Source: Symbioplanes lichenis
Lineage (GTDB): Bacteria > Actinomycetota > Actinomycetes > Mycobacteriales > Micromonosporaceae
Reading direction: 5' to 3'
Assembly (NCBI RefSeq): GCF_030709675.1
Contig: NZ_JAUZQD010000003.1
Location: 62,001-126,000 of the forward strand
DNA: 64,000 bases
This document shows, piece after piece, positions 1 through 9,037 of the stretch. The translations under genes were made by a program, and so were the position numbers. The notes beneath the pieces are model-generated. The model was not told where the DNA came from and made no database searches. It was given only the letters and a program-made list of their open reading frames with translations. Position 1 is the stretch's first letter, and each line of letters begins with the position of its first letter.

Positions 1-2
1 TG

Positions 3-1052
3 TCGGGCTATGCGCTCAGCGTGGCGGTCGGGGCGCTCGCACTCACGGCGGCGATCACCCGCTTCGACCGCAAGAAGGCGCTGCTCGGCCTGATGCTGCT
101 GTTCATCGCGGGCAACCTGATCTCCGCGGTCGCGCCCACCTACTCGGTGCTGCTGACCGGCCGGATCGTCGCCGCTCTGTGCCACGGTGCCTTCTTCGGT
201 GTCGGCGCCGTGGTCGCGGCCGAGATGGTGCAGGCCAACCGCAAGGCCGGCGCCATCTCGCTGATGTTCGGCGGGCTCACGCTGGCCAACGTGCTCGGCG
301 TCCCGCTCGGCACCTTCCTCGGTCAGCAGCTCGGCTGGCGCTCCACCTTCTGGGCGATCACCGTCATCGGCGTCGTCGCCATCGCCGGCATCGCGGTGCT
401 CGTGCCCGCCACGACCGGCATGCCCGCGACCAGCCTGCGTCGCGAGCTCGGCGTCTTCGCGCGGCCGCAGGTGTGGGTGTCGGTGGCGATCAGCGTCCTG
501 GCCTTCGGCGGCGTGATCGGCGGCTTCACGTACATCGCCTTCACGCTCACCGAGGTCACCGGCTTCACGACCGGCGCCGTCCCGTGGCTGCTCGTGCTCT
601 TCGGCGTCGGCACCTTCGCCGGCAACTGGGCCGGGGGCAAGGCCGCCGACCGCGCGCTCAGCAAGGCGCTGATCATCAACATGGCCCTGCTCGCCGTGGT
701 GCTCGCCGGCTTCGCGCTCACCGCCGAGAGCAAGGCCGTGACGATCCTGTCGCTCTTCCTGATGGGCGCGGTCGGGCTCGCCACGGCGCCCGGCCTGCAG
801 CTGCGCACCATGCGGTACGCCCAGGACGCGCCCACGATGGCCTCGGGCGCGAACATCGCCGCCTTCAACGTCGGCAACGCGCTCGGCGCCTGGCTCGGCG
901 GCCTGGCGATCGGCGCCGGCTTCGGCTACGTCTCCCCGCTGTGGGTGGGCGCGGGCGTCGTGGCGGCCGGGCTCGTCGTCCTCGTGGCGGGAACGGTCGC
1001 GCCGCAGCCCCGCACGGCCGCCACTGAGCCGGTGCCGGCCGCGGTGAACTGA
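3..1052 (+). CDS. MFS transporter, 5' end outside the window
   Basis: The frame is already open at the left edge and ends at TGA 1050-1052, so the first membrane segment or more is missing; 349 codons are visible against about 400 for the family. The hydrophobic profile is that of a 12-TM major facilitator of the AraJ/Cmx drug-efflux type. The visible start SGYALSVAVGALALT resembles the second helix of that group, and the loop FDRKKALL resembles the conserved MFS loop 2-3. A GTG at 21 could be called as start, but homology runs upstream of it. It probably exports a small molecule by proton antiport; the substrate cannot be read. A strong terminator follows, so it is not cotranscribed with the next operon. 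Confidence 0.85.
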   Translation, partial: SGYALSVAVGALALTAAITRFDRKKALLGLMLLFIAGNLISAVAPTYSVLLTGRIVAALCHGAFFGVGAVVAAEMVQANRKAGAISLMFGGLTLANVLGVPLGTFLGQQLGWRSTFWAITVIGVVAIAGIAVLVPATTGMPATSLRRELGVFARPQVWVSVAISVLAFGGVIGGFTYIAFTLTEVTGFTTGAVPWLLVLFGVGTFAGNWAGGKAADRALSKALIINMALLAVVLAGFALTAESKAVTILSLFLMGAVGLATAPGLQLRTMRYAQDAPTMASGANIAAFNVGNALGAWLGGLAIGAGFGYVSPLWVGAGVVAAGLVVLVAGTVAPQPRTAATEPVPAAVN

Positions 1053-1081
1053 CCCATGAACTGAATTCCGCACAACCCCCG

Positions 1082-1128
1082 AAAAAGCGCCGGCGACACA
1101 TTCTCGCAATGTGTCGCCGGCGCTTTTT
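1082..1128. terminator. bidirectional intrinsic terminator
   Basis: A perfect 21-bp inverted repeat (arms 1082-1102 and 1108-1128) with a 5-nt loop. The arms begin with AAAAA and end with TTTTT, so the hairpin has a T tract on either strand. It isolates the MFS gene from the operon starting at 1250. It also argues against any start of the next gene upstream of 1128. Confidence 0.93.
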
Positions 1129-1249
1129 CTGTGCGAGAGAGACGTTGGTCACCGGCCCGGCCGGCCCGGCAATCGTTGACGGAAAAGCCGATCGATTCTT
1201 CAATGGGAATCAAGGTTTGACAGACGGCGCATCCGCTCGGGAGGACCAC

Positions 1250-4225
1250 GTGAAACGGCTCGAAGAAATGCCGGAACAGGATGTCGTGGCGTCGTTGCGC
1301 CGCGCTTATCCGCGCGGCCACGCCGCCATTCTGAAAGCAGCGGGAGACGTGTCCGGGCTCGGGGACATCGAGGTCCACGCGGGCCGTCTGCGCCTGGTAC
1401 CCCGCGACGGCGGCCCGGCACGGGACGTCCCCTTCGACATCGCGGACATCACGCCGCGTGGCGGGACCTTCGATCTCCTGCTCGACCACGACCGGCAGAC
1501 CGTGCTGACAGAGGCGGTCCACCCGGGACAAGGAGAAGAAGCCGACCCGCTCCGGCCCTGGTACCACCTGGTCGAGGGCGCCGTGGAGCCGGCGGCCGGG
1601 GCGCAGGTGCTCGGCTCCCGGCGTACCCGGGAAGTGCTCGACCAGGTCTTGGGCCGCCCGGGCCTGAGCGTCGTCCACGCGCCGGTGCGAGCGGCGGCCC
1701 GGGCCGCCGAGCGCTCCCGCGGCAGCGACCCGGCGGTGCTGCGGCACCTGCGGCAGGCGGTCTGGGAGCTGCGGCGCTGCGACCTGGACCCGGCCCTGAC
1801 GGCCGAGCTGGCCGGCCTCGCCGAGCTGGCGCACCGGCTGCGCGGCGGGGCCCGGCCCGTGCTGGCCCTGCGCCGGGTCCCGCGCGCGACGATCCTGGCC
1901 GGGCTGGGCCGCGACGACGCCGAGTCCCTGCGCCGCGTCTTCACGGACCCGGTGGTCCTGGCCCGGCTGAACCCCGCGCACGCGATCGACGCGGCGGCGG
2001 TGCCCGGCCTCGCCCGCGACGACCTGCTGCGGCTGGCCGGCGAGCTGCGGGAGTACGAGTTCCTCGCCGTCTTCCTGACGGACGGCAAAAGGCCCGGCGC
2101 CACGAGCTTGGTGCCCGCCGGCCTCGACGACACCGCCCAGCTGGTCCGTTCCCTGTCGCGGAGCAGCGCCTTCCTCTTCACCCGGGAGCAGGCGCGCCGG
2201 ATGGACCTCGCCGTGCCGGAGTACCTGCCGCAGACGCAGAGCGGGCGGATGGCCGGCTTCTTCCCGGGGCTGGGCAGCCGGGCCGCGCACCGGGACCTGG
2301 GCCGGACCCTGCTCGACGCCGGTCTCGAGGAGGTGTCCGCCGTCTATGCCGAGGCCGCCCGCGCGCTGGGTCTGGACCGGCCGGAGCAACTGCTGCCGGA
2401 GCCGGAGAACCTGCCCGCCAGCCGGATGGCCCGGCAGGGCTTCCTCGGCGCCGCGATGCTCGCGCACGGGCTGGCCCTCGACGCCTGCCTGCGCGCCCAA
2501 GCGGCCCGGGAGGGGGTGCCGCTACGCTTCGCCGCGTACACGGGGGAGAGCTTCGGCATCATCACCGCGGCGGTGGCGGGCGGCGCCCTGAGTGTCGCGG
2601 ACGGGGCCCGGATCGCGCGGGCCTTCACCCCGCTGCTGCTGCAGGCGGCCGAGGGCATCACCGACGGCGGCGCCTTCGAGCGGGACATCGCCTCCTTCCT
2701 GCCCGAGGCGGTCCGGGGCCGGCCGCTGGTGCCCGAGCCGCACCACGTGCTCGGACTGGCGGCGGACCCGGAGCACCTGGGCGCGCTGCTCGACGACATC
2801 GAGGCGGTCTACCCGCGCGCCGACGTGGAGGTGCACAAGACGTACTCGCCGCGGCAGGTCAATGTCTATGTCCGGGCCGGGGTTCGGGAGTCGTTCGACG
2901 TCTTCGTGCGCAAGTTCCCGTCCGTACGGGTGGAGGAGCTCAAGCCCCCGACGACCTTCCTGGCCCACGCCCGGCGGATGCGGCCCGCCCGGGAGGCGCT
3001 GGAGAGTTTCCTCGACGCTCACGGCATCGAGTTCCGCCGGCCCCGGGTGCCGATCGTGTCCAACAGCGGCGGGGGGCTGCTGACCACCGCCGCCGAGGTC
3101 CGCGCCGGGGTTCTCGCGATCACGGACGAGGTCATGGCCTCGCGGGAGACCGTGCAGACCCTGGCCGACCTGCGCCCCGACCTGATCGTCGAGCTGGGCC
3201 CGGGCGGCAGGTCGCTGCGGCTGCTGGCCGACAACGATGTCGACCTGCCCCTGCTCGCCTGGACCGGCGCCCCCGAGGAGGCGGACCTGCTGCTGGCCAC
3301 GGCGCGGCTGGTGCACGAGGTCGTGGCGGAGCTGGAGAAGCTCTACAGCACCGGCGACCGGCTCACCGAGCGCCACCACGACCTGCTGCGCGAGCTGTTC
3401 CGGCTGGCCGGGCGGGCCGAGTTCGCCGAGCGGTCCCTGGTCCGGACGGTGGGCCGGGTGATCACCAACGAGATGCTGCACCCGCACCGCGACGGCGCCC
3501 CGGCGTTCTACCGCTTCCTGGAGGTCTTCCAGCACACCCGGCAGCACCTCGGCGAGGTGGACGCCGGGGCCGGCGAGCTGGTCCTGCACGCGCGGATGAA
3601 GAAGGACATGACCGGTGGCGCCGGGGCCGCCCCGGTCTACGCCGAGCTCACCGTCGTGGACGCCGCGGGCGCCGTGACCGACCGCCGCACCACCGACGTG
3701 CCGCAGCCCGAGGCGCTGGTCTTCCACTTCGACCGGCTGGCCGGCGTGGGCTTCGCCGACCTCGCCCGGCAGACCCGGACGCTGCTCGACGGTCAGCCGC
3801 TGGCCCGGCAGATCTACGACCACGAGCTCGGCCGGCTCGGGATCGAGGACGACAGCTTCCTCACGGTGCCCGGGGCGGCGGCGCCCACCCCGGACCAGCT
3901 CGCGGTCGCGTACGTGCTCTACCAGTACGTCCTGTTCCACGTGCTGCGCCTGCACCGGCCGGCGATCTTCGCGCACGACTTCTACGTCGAGGGCAGCGAC
4001 CCGATGGGCTGGCTCGTCGCCCTCGCCGTGGCGGACGCGGTCGCGGTGCCGGACGCGGTCGCGCTCTACCGCTCGTACCTGCGGGGGGAGGGGCCCGGTC
4101 CGGACCTGGACCGGGTGCTGACCGGCCTGCGCCGGCCCGGCCGTCCCGTCATCTCGCCGGACGGCGTCCCCCTGCAGTCGACCAAGGATCTGGAGGCAGC
4201 CACCCGTGACGTCCTCACTCGCTGA
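1250..4225 (+). CDS. stand-alone acyltransferase (FabD/AT-like) multidomain protein
   Basis: 991 aa from GTG 1250, which has a GGGAGGA ribosome site at good spacing; an in-frame ATG at 1109 lies inside the terminator hairpin and is rejected. Residues 338-343 (FPGLGS) match the FPGQGS start of malonyl-CoA:ACP transacylase domains. S434 in GESFG is the expected nucleophile and H573 in AHARRM the expected catalytic His, followed by a PIVSNSGG-type strand and ELGPGG. The N-terminal 330 residues and the C-terminal 230 have no family I recognise, though the tail around S916 looks like a second, degenerate AT half. No ketosynthase or carrier protein lies nearby, so the acyl acceptor is unknown. First gene of a coupled three-gene operon. 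Transacylase activity is inference. Confidence 0.72.
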   Translation: MKRLEEMPEQDVVASLRRAYPRGHAAILKAAGDVSGLGDIEVHAGRLRLVPRDGGPARDVPFDIADITPRGGTFDLLLDHDRQTVLTEAVHPGQGEEADPLRPWYHLVEGAVEPAAGAQVLGSRRTREVLDQVLGRPGLSVVHAPVRAAARAAERSRGSDPAVLRHLRQAVWELRRCDLDPALTAELAGLAELAHRLRGGARPVLALRRVPRATILAGLGRDDAESLRRVFTDPVVLARLNPAHAIDAAAVPGLARDDLLRLAGELREYEFLAVFLTDGKRPGATSLVPAGLDDTAQLVRSLSRSSAFLFTREQARRMDLAVPEYLPQTQSGRMAGFFPGLGSRAAHRDLGRTLLDAGLEEVSAVYAEAARALGLDRPEQLLPEPENLPASRMARQGFLGAAMLAHGLALDACLRAQAAREGVPLRFAAYTGESFGIITAAVAGGALSVADGARIARAFTPLLLQAAEGITDGGAFERDIASFLPEAVRGRPLVPEPHHVLGLAADPEHLGALLDDIEAVYPRADVEVHKTYSPRQVNVYVRAGVRESFDVFVRKFPSVRVEELKPPTTFLAHARRMRPAREALESFLDAHGIEFRRPRVPIVSNSGGGLLTTAAEVRAGVLAITDEVMASRETVQTLADLRPDLIVELGPGGRSLRLLADNDVDLPLLAWTGAPEEADLLLATARLVHEVVAELEKLYSTGDRLTERHHDLLRELFRLAGRAEFAERSLVRTVGRVITNEMLHPHRDGAPAFYRFLEVFQHTRQHLGEVDAGAGELVLHARMKKDMTGGAGAAPVYAELTVVDAAGAVTDRRTTDVPQPEALVFHFDRLAGVGFADLARQTRTLLDGQPLARQIYDHELGRLGIEDDSFLTVPGAAAPTPDQLAVAYVLYQYVLFHVLRLHRPAIFAHDFYVEGSDPMGWLVALAVADAVAVPDAVALYRSYLRGEGPGPDLDRVLTGLRRPGRPVISPDGVPLQSTKDLEAATRDVLTR

Positions 4226-5891
4226 CGCGCCCGCCGTGCCGGTGCGCAGCATCAACCTCAACGGCACCTGTCAGGTCGTCTCGCTCGGGTCCGCGCTCGA
4301 GCCCGGGACGATGGACGCGGGCGCGCACCAGGTGGAGATCATCTCCGTGCGCGACCCGGCGAGCATCTGGCGCAAGCGCGTCGACCCCGCCCTCGACGAC
4401 TTCGAGGACCGCTCGACCCTGATCCTCACCGACGAGCACGAGAACGTGCTGCGGCACGCGCAGGGCCGGCGACTGCTCAGCAGCACGGTCAACGCCTATG
4501 TGCACGCCCGGGAGCGGGTCGTCGGCTTCGGGAAGGGCGGCAGCGAGTCCATGACGATCTTCCTGCGCAAGGAGGGCCACGACGGCATCACCGTGCGCAA
4601 GATCCTCAGCGAGGCCCTGACCACGGCCCGCTGGGACCCCGCCGGCACCGGCGTCATGCTGCCGCCGTTCGCCAAGGCCCGCAAGCAGGCCGAGTTCCTG
4701 CAGGGCCTGCCCGAGCCCGTACGCCACAACTTCCCCCTGGTCCACGACGTGCGCGAGCGTCGCATCCCGGCCGGGGCCGGCGCCCTCCGCGAAGTGATCT
4801 ACGAGATGAGCTATGTGGACGGCGAGGAGGTCAGCCGGTTCGTCGAGCGGCACTCGCCCCCGCCGGCGGTGATCGCCCGGCTCTACGAGGTGATCATCGG
4901 CGTGCTGCACGAGAGCATCCACACGGTCAACCGCGTCCCGGCGCCCGGTGACACCCTGGAGACGTCCTACTTCGCCAAGATCGAGGACCGGCTGGCGCTG
5001 TGCCGCAGCACCGCGCCGGCGACCTTCACCGCGGATCTGCTCGACACCGACGAGATCGTCATCGACGGGCGGGCCTACCGCAACGCCGGGGCGCTGCTGC
5101 GCGTCTTCCGGGCCCGGGCCGACTACCGGCGGATCCTCGAGCCCCGGCACCACGCGCTGGTGATGGGCGACACCAACACCGAGAACATCAAGATCGCGGA
5201 CACCGGGCCCCTGCTGCGGGCGCAACGGCTGATCGAGGCGGGGGCGCCGGAGGAGCAGGTGGCCGCGGCGCTGGCGGCCGTGACAGCGAGCAGCGTCGGC
5301 ATCAAGTTCCTCGACCCGCGCGCGATCGGCTTCCGGGGCGAGGGCCGGCAGACCCGCGACGACCCCATGTACGACAACAAGCCCTGGCACAACTCGATAG
5401 GCCACTACGACGAGATCCACTACGAGCAGTTCGACCTGCGGGTGACCGTGGGCGGCGGCCGGACGCCCGAGGTGGACATCGCCTTCCACGAGGGGAACCC
5501 GTACCAGCGGGCGTACCGGGTGCGGGACGTCACCGAGGCCGGTGAGCCCGTCGACGGCAGCCGGCCGCGCGGGATGGAGGACTACTTCGCGGGCGTGATG
5601 ACCCGGGCGTACGGGCTCGACGCCCCGCATCCGGCGTTCCTGGACGACGACCCGTACTGGCTGATCCGGTTCGTGTTCCTGATGGGCACCCACTTCACCG
5701 CCATGCCGCCGTTCCACTTCCAGGCCGAGCTGGACGGGACGCTGACCGACACGTACCAGACCCAGCGGCGGCCGGTGGCCATCTACTGCACGGGCGTCAA
5801 GTGGCTCAACTGGGCCCTGGAGATGCTCGAAGGCACACGCACGGAGTTCCTCGGGCTGCCCGTGCCCGCCGGCGGAAGGACCCCGCGATGA
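4206..5891 (+). CDS. APH/choline-kinase-fold phosphotransferase-like protein
   Basis: 561 aa. GTG 4206 lies inside the 3' end of the acyltransferase gene (20-bp overlap) with GGAGGCA 7 nt upstream, so translation is coupled. The C-terminal half has the small-molecule kinase signature: catalytic-loop MGDTNTEN with D322 and N327, and a metal-binding Asp D370 in FLDPRAIG. A Lys-containing segment near residues 110-140 (MTIFLRKEG, VRKILSEAL) would be the nucleotide-binding lobe. Families with this fold phosphorylate antibiotics, choline, sugars or amino alcohols; the substrate cannot be predicted. The protein is longer than usual APH enzymes (about 260-350 aa), with about 150 extra residues after the metal site. 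Catalysis is inferred from motifs only. Confidence 0.62.
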   Translation: MTSSLADAPAVPVRSINLNGTCQVVSLGSALEPGTMDAGAHQVEIISVRDPASIWRKRVDPALDDFEDRSTLILTDEHENVLRHAQGRRLLSSTVNAYVHARERVVGFGKGGSESMTIFLRKEGHDGITVRKILSEALTTARWDPAGTGVMLPPFAKARKQAEFLQGLPEPVRHNFPLVHDVRERRIPAGAGALREVIYEMSYVDGEEVSRFVERHSPPPAVIARLYEVIIGVLHESIHTVNRVPAPGDTLETSYFAKIEDRLALCRSTAPATFTADLLDTDEIVIDGRAYRNAGALLRVFRARADYRRILEPRHHALVMGDTNTENIKIADTGPLLRAQRLIEAGAPEEQVAAALAAVTASSVGIKFLDPRAIGFRGEGRQTRDDPMYDNKPWHNSIGHYDEIHYEQFDLRVTVGGGRTPEVDIAFHEGNPYQRAYRVRDVTEAGEPVDGSRPRGMEDYFAGVMTRAYGLDAPHPAFLDDDPYWLIRFVFLMGTHFTAMPPFHFQAELDGTLTDTYQTQRRPVAIYCTGVKWLNWALEMLEGTRTEFLGLPVPAGGRTPR

Positions 5892-7273
5892 TCCGCGCCG
5901 ATCTGACCGTGGAGAACCGGATGATCGCCACGCCGTGGAGCCGCATCGTGCGCGGCATCGGCCTGGGGCAGTACCCGACCGGCCACGACCCGGTGCTCGC
6001 CACCCGGCTGCGCGCGGCCGGCGACCAGCTGGCGGCGCGCGTTCCGGGCGACGCCTACACCGCCTTCGCCCGGCGCACGACCGACCTCGTCCTGACCCTC
6101 ACCGGCTCCGGCGGCGATGTCCCGTGGCCGCGGCTCGAGACGGATCTGGACGCGGTGCTCGCCGAGCTGCGGGGGGTGGAGAACCCGTACCACCGCGTCA
6201 CGGGCGGCGCCATCCTGCTCGACGCGCTGGCCAAGCTGGAGGTGCCCCGGCGACTGGTCATCGGGGGCGGACGTGATCTGCCCGCGGAGGTGCTGGCCAC
6301 GGTCGACGAGATCAAGCCGGACGGGATCAAGGACGAGAACGCCGGGCGGCACGGCGACTACGAGCGGCTGTCGGCCTTCACGGCCGCCTTTCTCGCTTAC
6401 GGGCAGTGGGGGCTCGGGGAGCGGCTCGTGGCGGGGCCCCGGAACTACGTACTCGAAGCCCTGGATCTGCTGGACCACGTGCCGGCGCCCTTCTTCCGGG
6501 GCCGGGGCGGCTCGATGCTGCTGTCCGTCGCCGGCCGGCTCGGGCACGGCCACCTCGTCACGGCGGGCGGGCGCGACCGGATCGCGGAGACCCTCGACCA
6601 CCTGGACCGGGCGGACGAGGTGAACCTGCCGCCGGCCTTCCCGCAGCCCCTGTCGCCGGCCTTCGGCAAGATCTATCCGCTGCTCACGATGCTCAACGCG
6701 GTCGCGTGGAGCGGGACCGGCGCGCATCTGAGCCACGGGCGCGACCGGCTCGCGGAGGCGCGGTCACTGTGGGGGCAGCTCGCGCCGGTCGAGCGTACGC
6801 ACATGGGCCTCTACTACCTCGTCGCGTTGCACAACCTGGGCCGCCTGCGCGACGAGATCCCTGACACCGGCGCCTTCGTGACCGGGCTCGTCGGGCAGTG
6901 GCGTGACATCGATCCGGGCGAGAACTACTTCCTGCACGGCATCGCGTACCCATACCTGATCATGACGGCTCTCATCTCCGGGCGCCGCGACCTGATCACC
7001 GGGACCGTGGTCGACCGGCTGGTGGACGCCTTCCCGGACCTGGACCGGACGGCGGAGGACCGGCTCAACCGCCCCTATCCGTTCGCCTATGCCCTGACCG
7101 CGCTGGGGGAGCTGGGGGTGGCCGACCGGCTCTTCACCCCGCGCCCGCGCTACGGCGGCAGCAGTCCGGTGGCGTGGGTCATCGACCGGCTGCCCGCCGA
7201 GGAGAGCAGCCGCCTCTACATGCTGAACCACGCCCTGATCAATGCCGCCCTGCGGATGCGGGGAGCGGGCTGA
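5888..7273 (+). CDS. uncharacterised helical protein of the acyltransferase operon
   Basis: 461 aa; ATG 5888 overlaps the upstream TGA as ATGA and is preceded by GGAAGGA. I do not recognise the family. The sequence is soluble and mostly helical, with recurring units of about 50 residues rich in Leu/Ala that contain Trp, His and Tyr (LSPAFGKIYPLLTML, THMGLYYLVALHNLG, LHGIAYPYLIMTAL). This profile would suit an alpha/alpha-toroid or an alpha-solenoid, but no catalytic motif is evident. There is no signal peptide or membrane segment. As last gene of a tightly coupled operon it probably works with the acyltransferase-like and kinase-like proteins. Its 3' end overlaps the convergent glycosyltransferase gene by 35 bp. 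Confidence 0.55.
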   Translation: MIRADLTVENRMIATPWSRIVRGIGLGQYPTGHDPVLATRLRAAGDQLAARVPGDAYTAFARRTTDLVLTLTGSGGDVPWPRLETDLDAVLAELRGVENPYHRVTGGAILLDALAKLEVPRRLVIGGGRDLPAEVLATVDEIKPDGIKDENAGRHGDYERLSAFTAAFLAYGQWGLGERLVAGPRNYVLEALDLLDHVPAPFFRGRGGSMLLSVAGRLGHGHLVTAGGRDRIAETLDHLDRADEVNLPPAFPQPLSPAFGKIYPLLTMLNAVAWSGTGAHLSHGRDRLAEARSLWGQLAPVERTHMGLYYLVALHNLGRLRDEIPDTGAFVTGLVGQWRDIDPGENYFLHGIAYPYLIMTALISGRRDLITGTVVDRLVDAFPDLDRTAEDRLNRPYPFAYALTALGELGVADRLFTPRPRYGGSSPVAWVIDRLPAEESSRLYMLNHALINAALRMRGAG

Positions 7274-8063
7274 GCCCGGCCGTGCGCCGCCAGCCGGTGG
7301 GGGTGCGCTCGATCGCGCCGGCCGCCGCGAAGGCGTCGAGCCACCCCCGCATCGGCCAGAAGCCCCAGCGGCCGGCGAAGAGGCGGCCGTTGCGCAGGAT
7401 GTCGTCGAGGTGCTGCCACGGCGGGGAGGAGGTCGGGTGGTACTGGTGATAGGCGTGGGCGCCGCCGGTCCAGACCAGGGGGACGCCGGCGGCGCGGGCG
7501 GTCCAGGCCAGGTCGGTGTCCTCGCCGCCGTAGCCCTCGTAGTCCTCGCAGAAGCCGCCCAGTGTGTCCCAGGTGGATGCCGTCACGGCGAACGACAGGG
7601 ACCAGAAGAGGCGGTAGTCGTCCGGGCCGGCGACGAGGTTCTCGCCGTCGGGCGGGGCGGGGCGGGCCGCGTGCGGGGAAGTGAGCGACGGGAGTGACGC
7701 GGCGTCCTCCGGCAGGACGCTCTCGGGCAGGTAGGTGACCGGGCCGCACAGGATGGCGTCCGGGTGGGCTCGGGCGGCTGCTTCATAGCGCGCGAGCAGG
7801 CCGGGCCCGGGCAGGCAGTCGGCGTCGAGGAAGACGAGCAGGTCCGCCCCGGCGGCCGCGGCGCCCCGGTTGCGCCCGGCGGCGAGGCGGAGGCCCAGGG
7901 GACCGGGCGGGACATGAACCACCTCCGCGCCGGGGAATGCCGGCGGCGGCGTGGGGTCGAGCCAGACCAGGATCCGGCGTACGGGCTCAGCGGCGAGCAA
8001 CCGCTGCTGCCGGCGCACGTGATCGAGCCGCGCCTCCGAGCACAGGGTGATGACGGCGATCAT
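7239..8063 (-). CDS. family 2 glycosyltransferase
   Basis: 274 aa, GT-A fold. LVFLDADCLPGP carries the metal-binding DxD-type motif, and GGEDTDLAW followed by a His-rich segment (HAYHQYH) matches the C-terminal acceptor/catalytic region of galactosyltransferase-like GT2 enzymes. It should transfer a sugar from a nucleotide donor to a glycan or lipid acceptor in the cytoplasm. Start ATG 8061-8063 overlaps the stop of the preceding gene as ATGA. It is the last gene of a four-gene minus-strand operon reading from 11198. The 3' end runs 35 bp into the convergent operon. Donor and acceptor are unknown. Confidence 0.82.
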   Translation of the reverse strand: MIAVITLCSEARLDHVRRQQRLLAAEPVRRILVWLDPTPPPAFPGAEVVHVPPGPLGLRLAAGRNRGAAAAGADLLVFLDADCLPGPGLLARYEAAARAHPDAILCGPVTYLPESVLPEDAASLPSLTSPHAARPAPPDGENLVAGPDDYRLFWSLSFAVTASTWDTLGGFCEDYEGYGGEDTDLAWTARAAGVPLVWTGGAHAYHQYHPTSSPPWQHLDDILRNGRLFAGRWGFWPMRGWLDAFAAAGAIERTPTGWRRTAGLSPLPASAGRH

Positions 8064-9037
8064 GCGTGGACCTCGGCAATCGCGTCGGCCGCACGACGGG
8101 CGGCGCCGGTGACACCCCACTGGGTCCAGTCGGGTTCCAGGGCTCGCGCCCGGTCGAGCAGGCCCGGCCAGGCGTCCGCGCCCGGCCAGGCGTCCGAGAC
8201 GACGGCGAGCCGGCGCTCGGCGAGGATGCGGCCGGTGGCCACCTGCTCGTCGAAGGGGCGGGGCTGCGGCACGACAACGGCTCGGGCCCCGGCGGCGGCG
8301 AGGTCCGCGACGCTGTTCTGCCCGGCGGCCGTGACGACGACCTCGGCCCGCTGCAACGCCTCCCACGGGTCCTCGATCCAGGTGGAGGCGGTGCCGCCCG
8401 CGTGCTGCCAGCGCGTTCCCGGGGTCGCCGCGGCCGCCGCGGCGAGATCGCTGTCGGCCACGCCGTTGCCCAGCACCAGCACGGTGCCCGGGTCGGGGTC
8501 CGACGAGCGCGTGCGGCCGTCGAAGCGCGAGATGCCGCCCACTTCAACGATCCGGTGCGCCGCGGGGGACGGGTGGACGCCGGTGGGCCACGGCGCGAGG
8601 ATGCGCGACGCGGACGCGTACGCCAGCTTGTGCGGTGTGTCGCTGCGGTCGCCGGGCTGCGTGACGACGACCGTGGGCACGCCGTGGAGGCGGACGAGCA
8701 GCGCCACCTCGACCGACACGTCCACGACGAAGCGGTCGAACCGGCGGTGGCCGAGGGCCCCGGCGATGGTGGCGAACCGGCGCGCGTGGCCCGGATGACC
8801 GAGCGGCGCCCAGTGCAGGAGGCCACCCACGGTGGGGTCGGCGAGCGCCGGATCGGGCGAACCCGGCGGCCGGTCGTTGTCGGGGTCGAGGCGCACCCAC
8901 GTGGTGCCCGGCGGCAACGCCGGGGCCGGGAGCGAGCTGAAGACCACGACCTCGCCCGGCAGGTGCGGGCGCACCGCGCGGAAGCGGGTCAGGTGGCCGG
9001 CGCCGTGGTGGTGGACGTACCAGCCGGTCAGACCCAT
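8060..9037 (-). CDS. MurG/GT28-like glycosyltransferase
   Basis: 325 aa from ATG 9035-9037. It opens with GWYVHHHGAGHLTRF, a glycine/histidine-rich acceptor-side loop typical of GT-B enzymes of the GT1/GT28 group. The C-terminal segment AAGQNSVADLAAAGARAVVV followed by PFDEQ corresponds to the nucleotide-sugar-binding region of MurG-like proteins. No membrane segment is present. A longer frame upstream is rejected because the GT-B fold starts at this Met and the gene before it occupies that DNA. It overlaps its upstream neighbour by 10 bp and its downstream neighbour by 4 bp, so the enzymes are probably made together. Confidence 0.78.
   Translation of the reverse strand: MGLTGWYVHHHGAGHLTRFRAVRPHLPGEVVVFSSLPAPALPPGTTWVRLDPDNDRPPGSPDPALADPTVGGLLHWAPLGHPGHARRFATIAGALGHRRFDRFVVDVSVEVALLVRLHGVPTVVVTQPGDRSDTPHKLAYASASRILAPWPTGVHPSPAAHRIVEVGGISRFDGRTRSSDPDPGTVLVLGNGVADSDLAAAAAATPGTRWQHAGGTASTWIEDPWEALQRAEVVVTAAGQNSVADLAAAGARAVVVPQPRPFDEQVATGRILAERRLAVVSDAWPGADAWPGLLDRARALEPDWTQWGVTGAARRAADAIAEVHA

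Noticed and set aside
1109..1249. In-frame ATG at 1109 as start of the acyltransferase gene
   Set aside because: It lies inside the right arm of the terminator hairpin and has no ribosome site; GTG 1250 has a good one.
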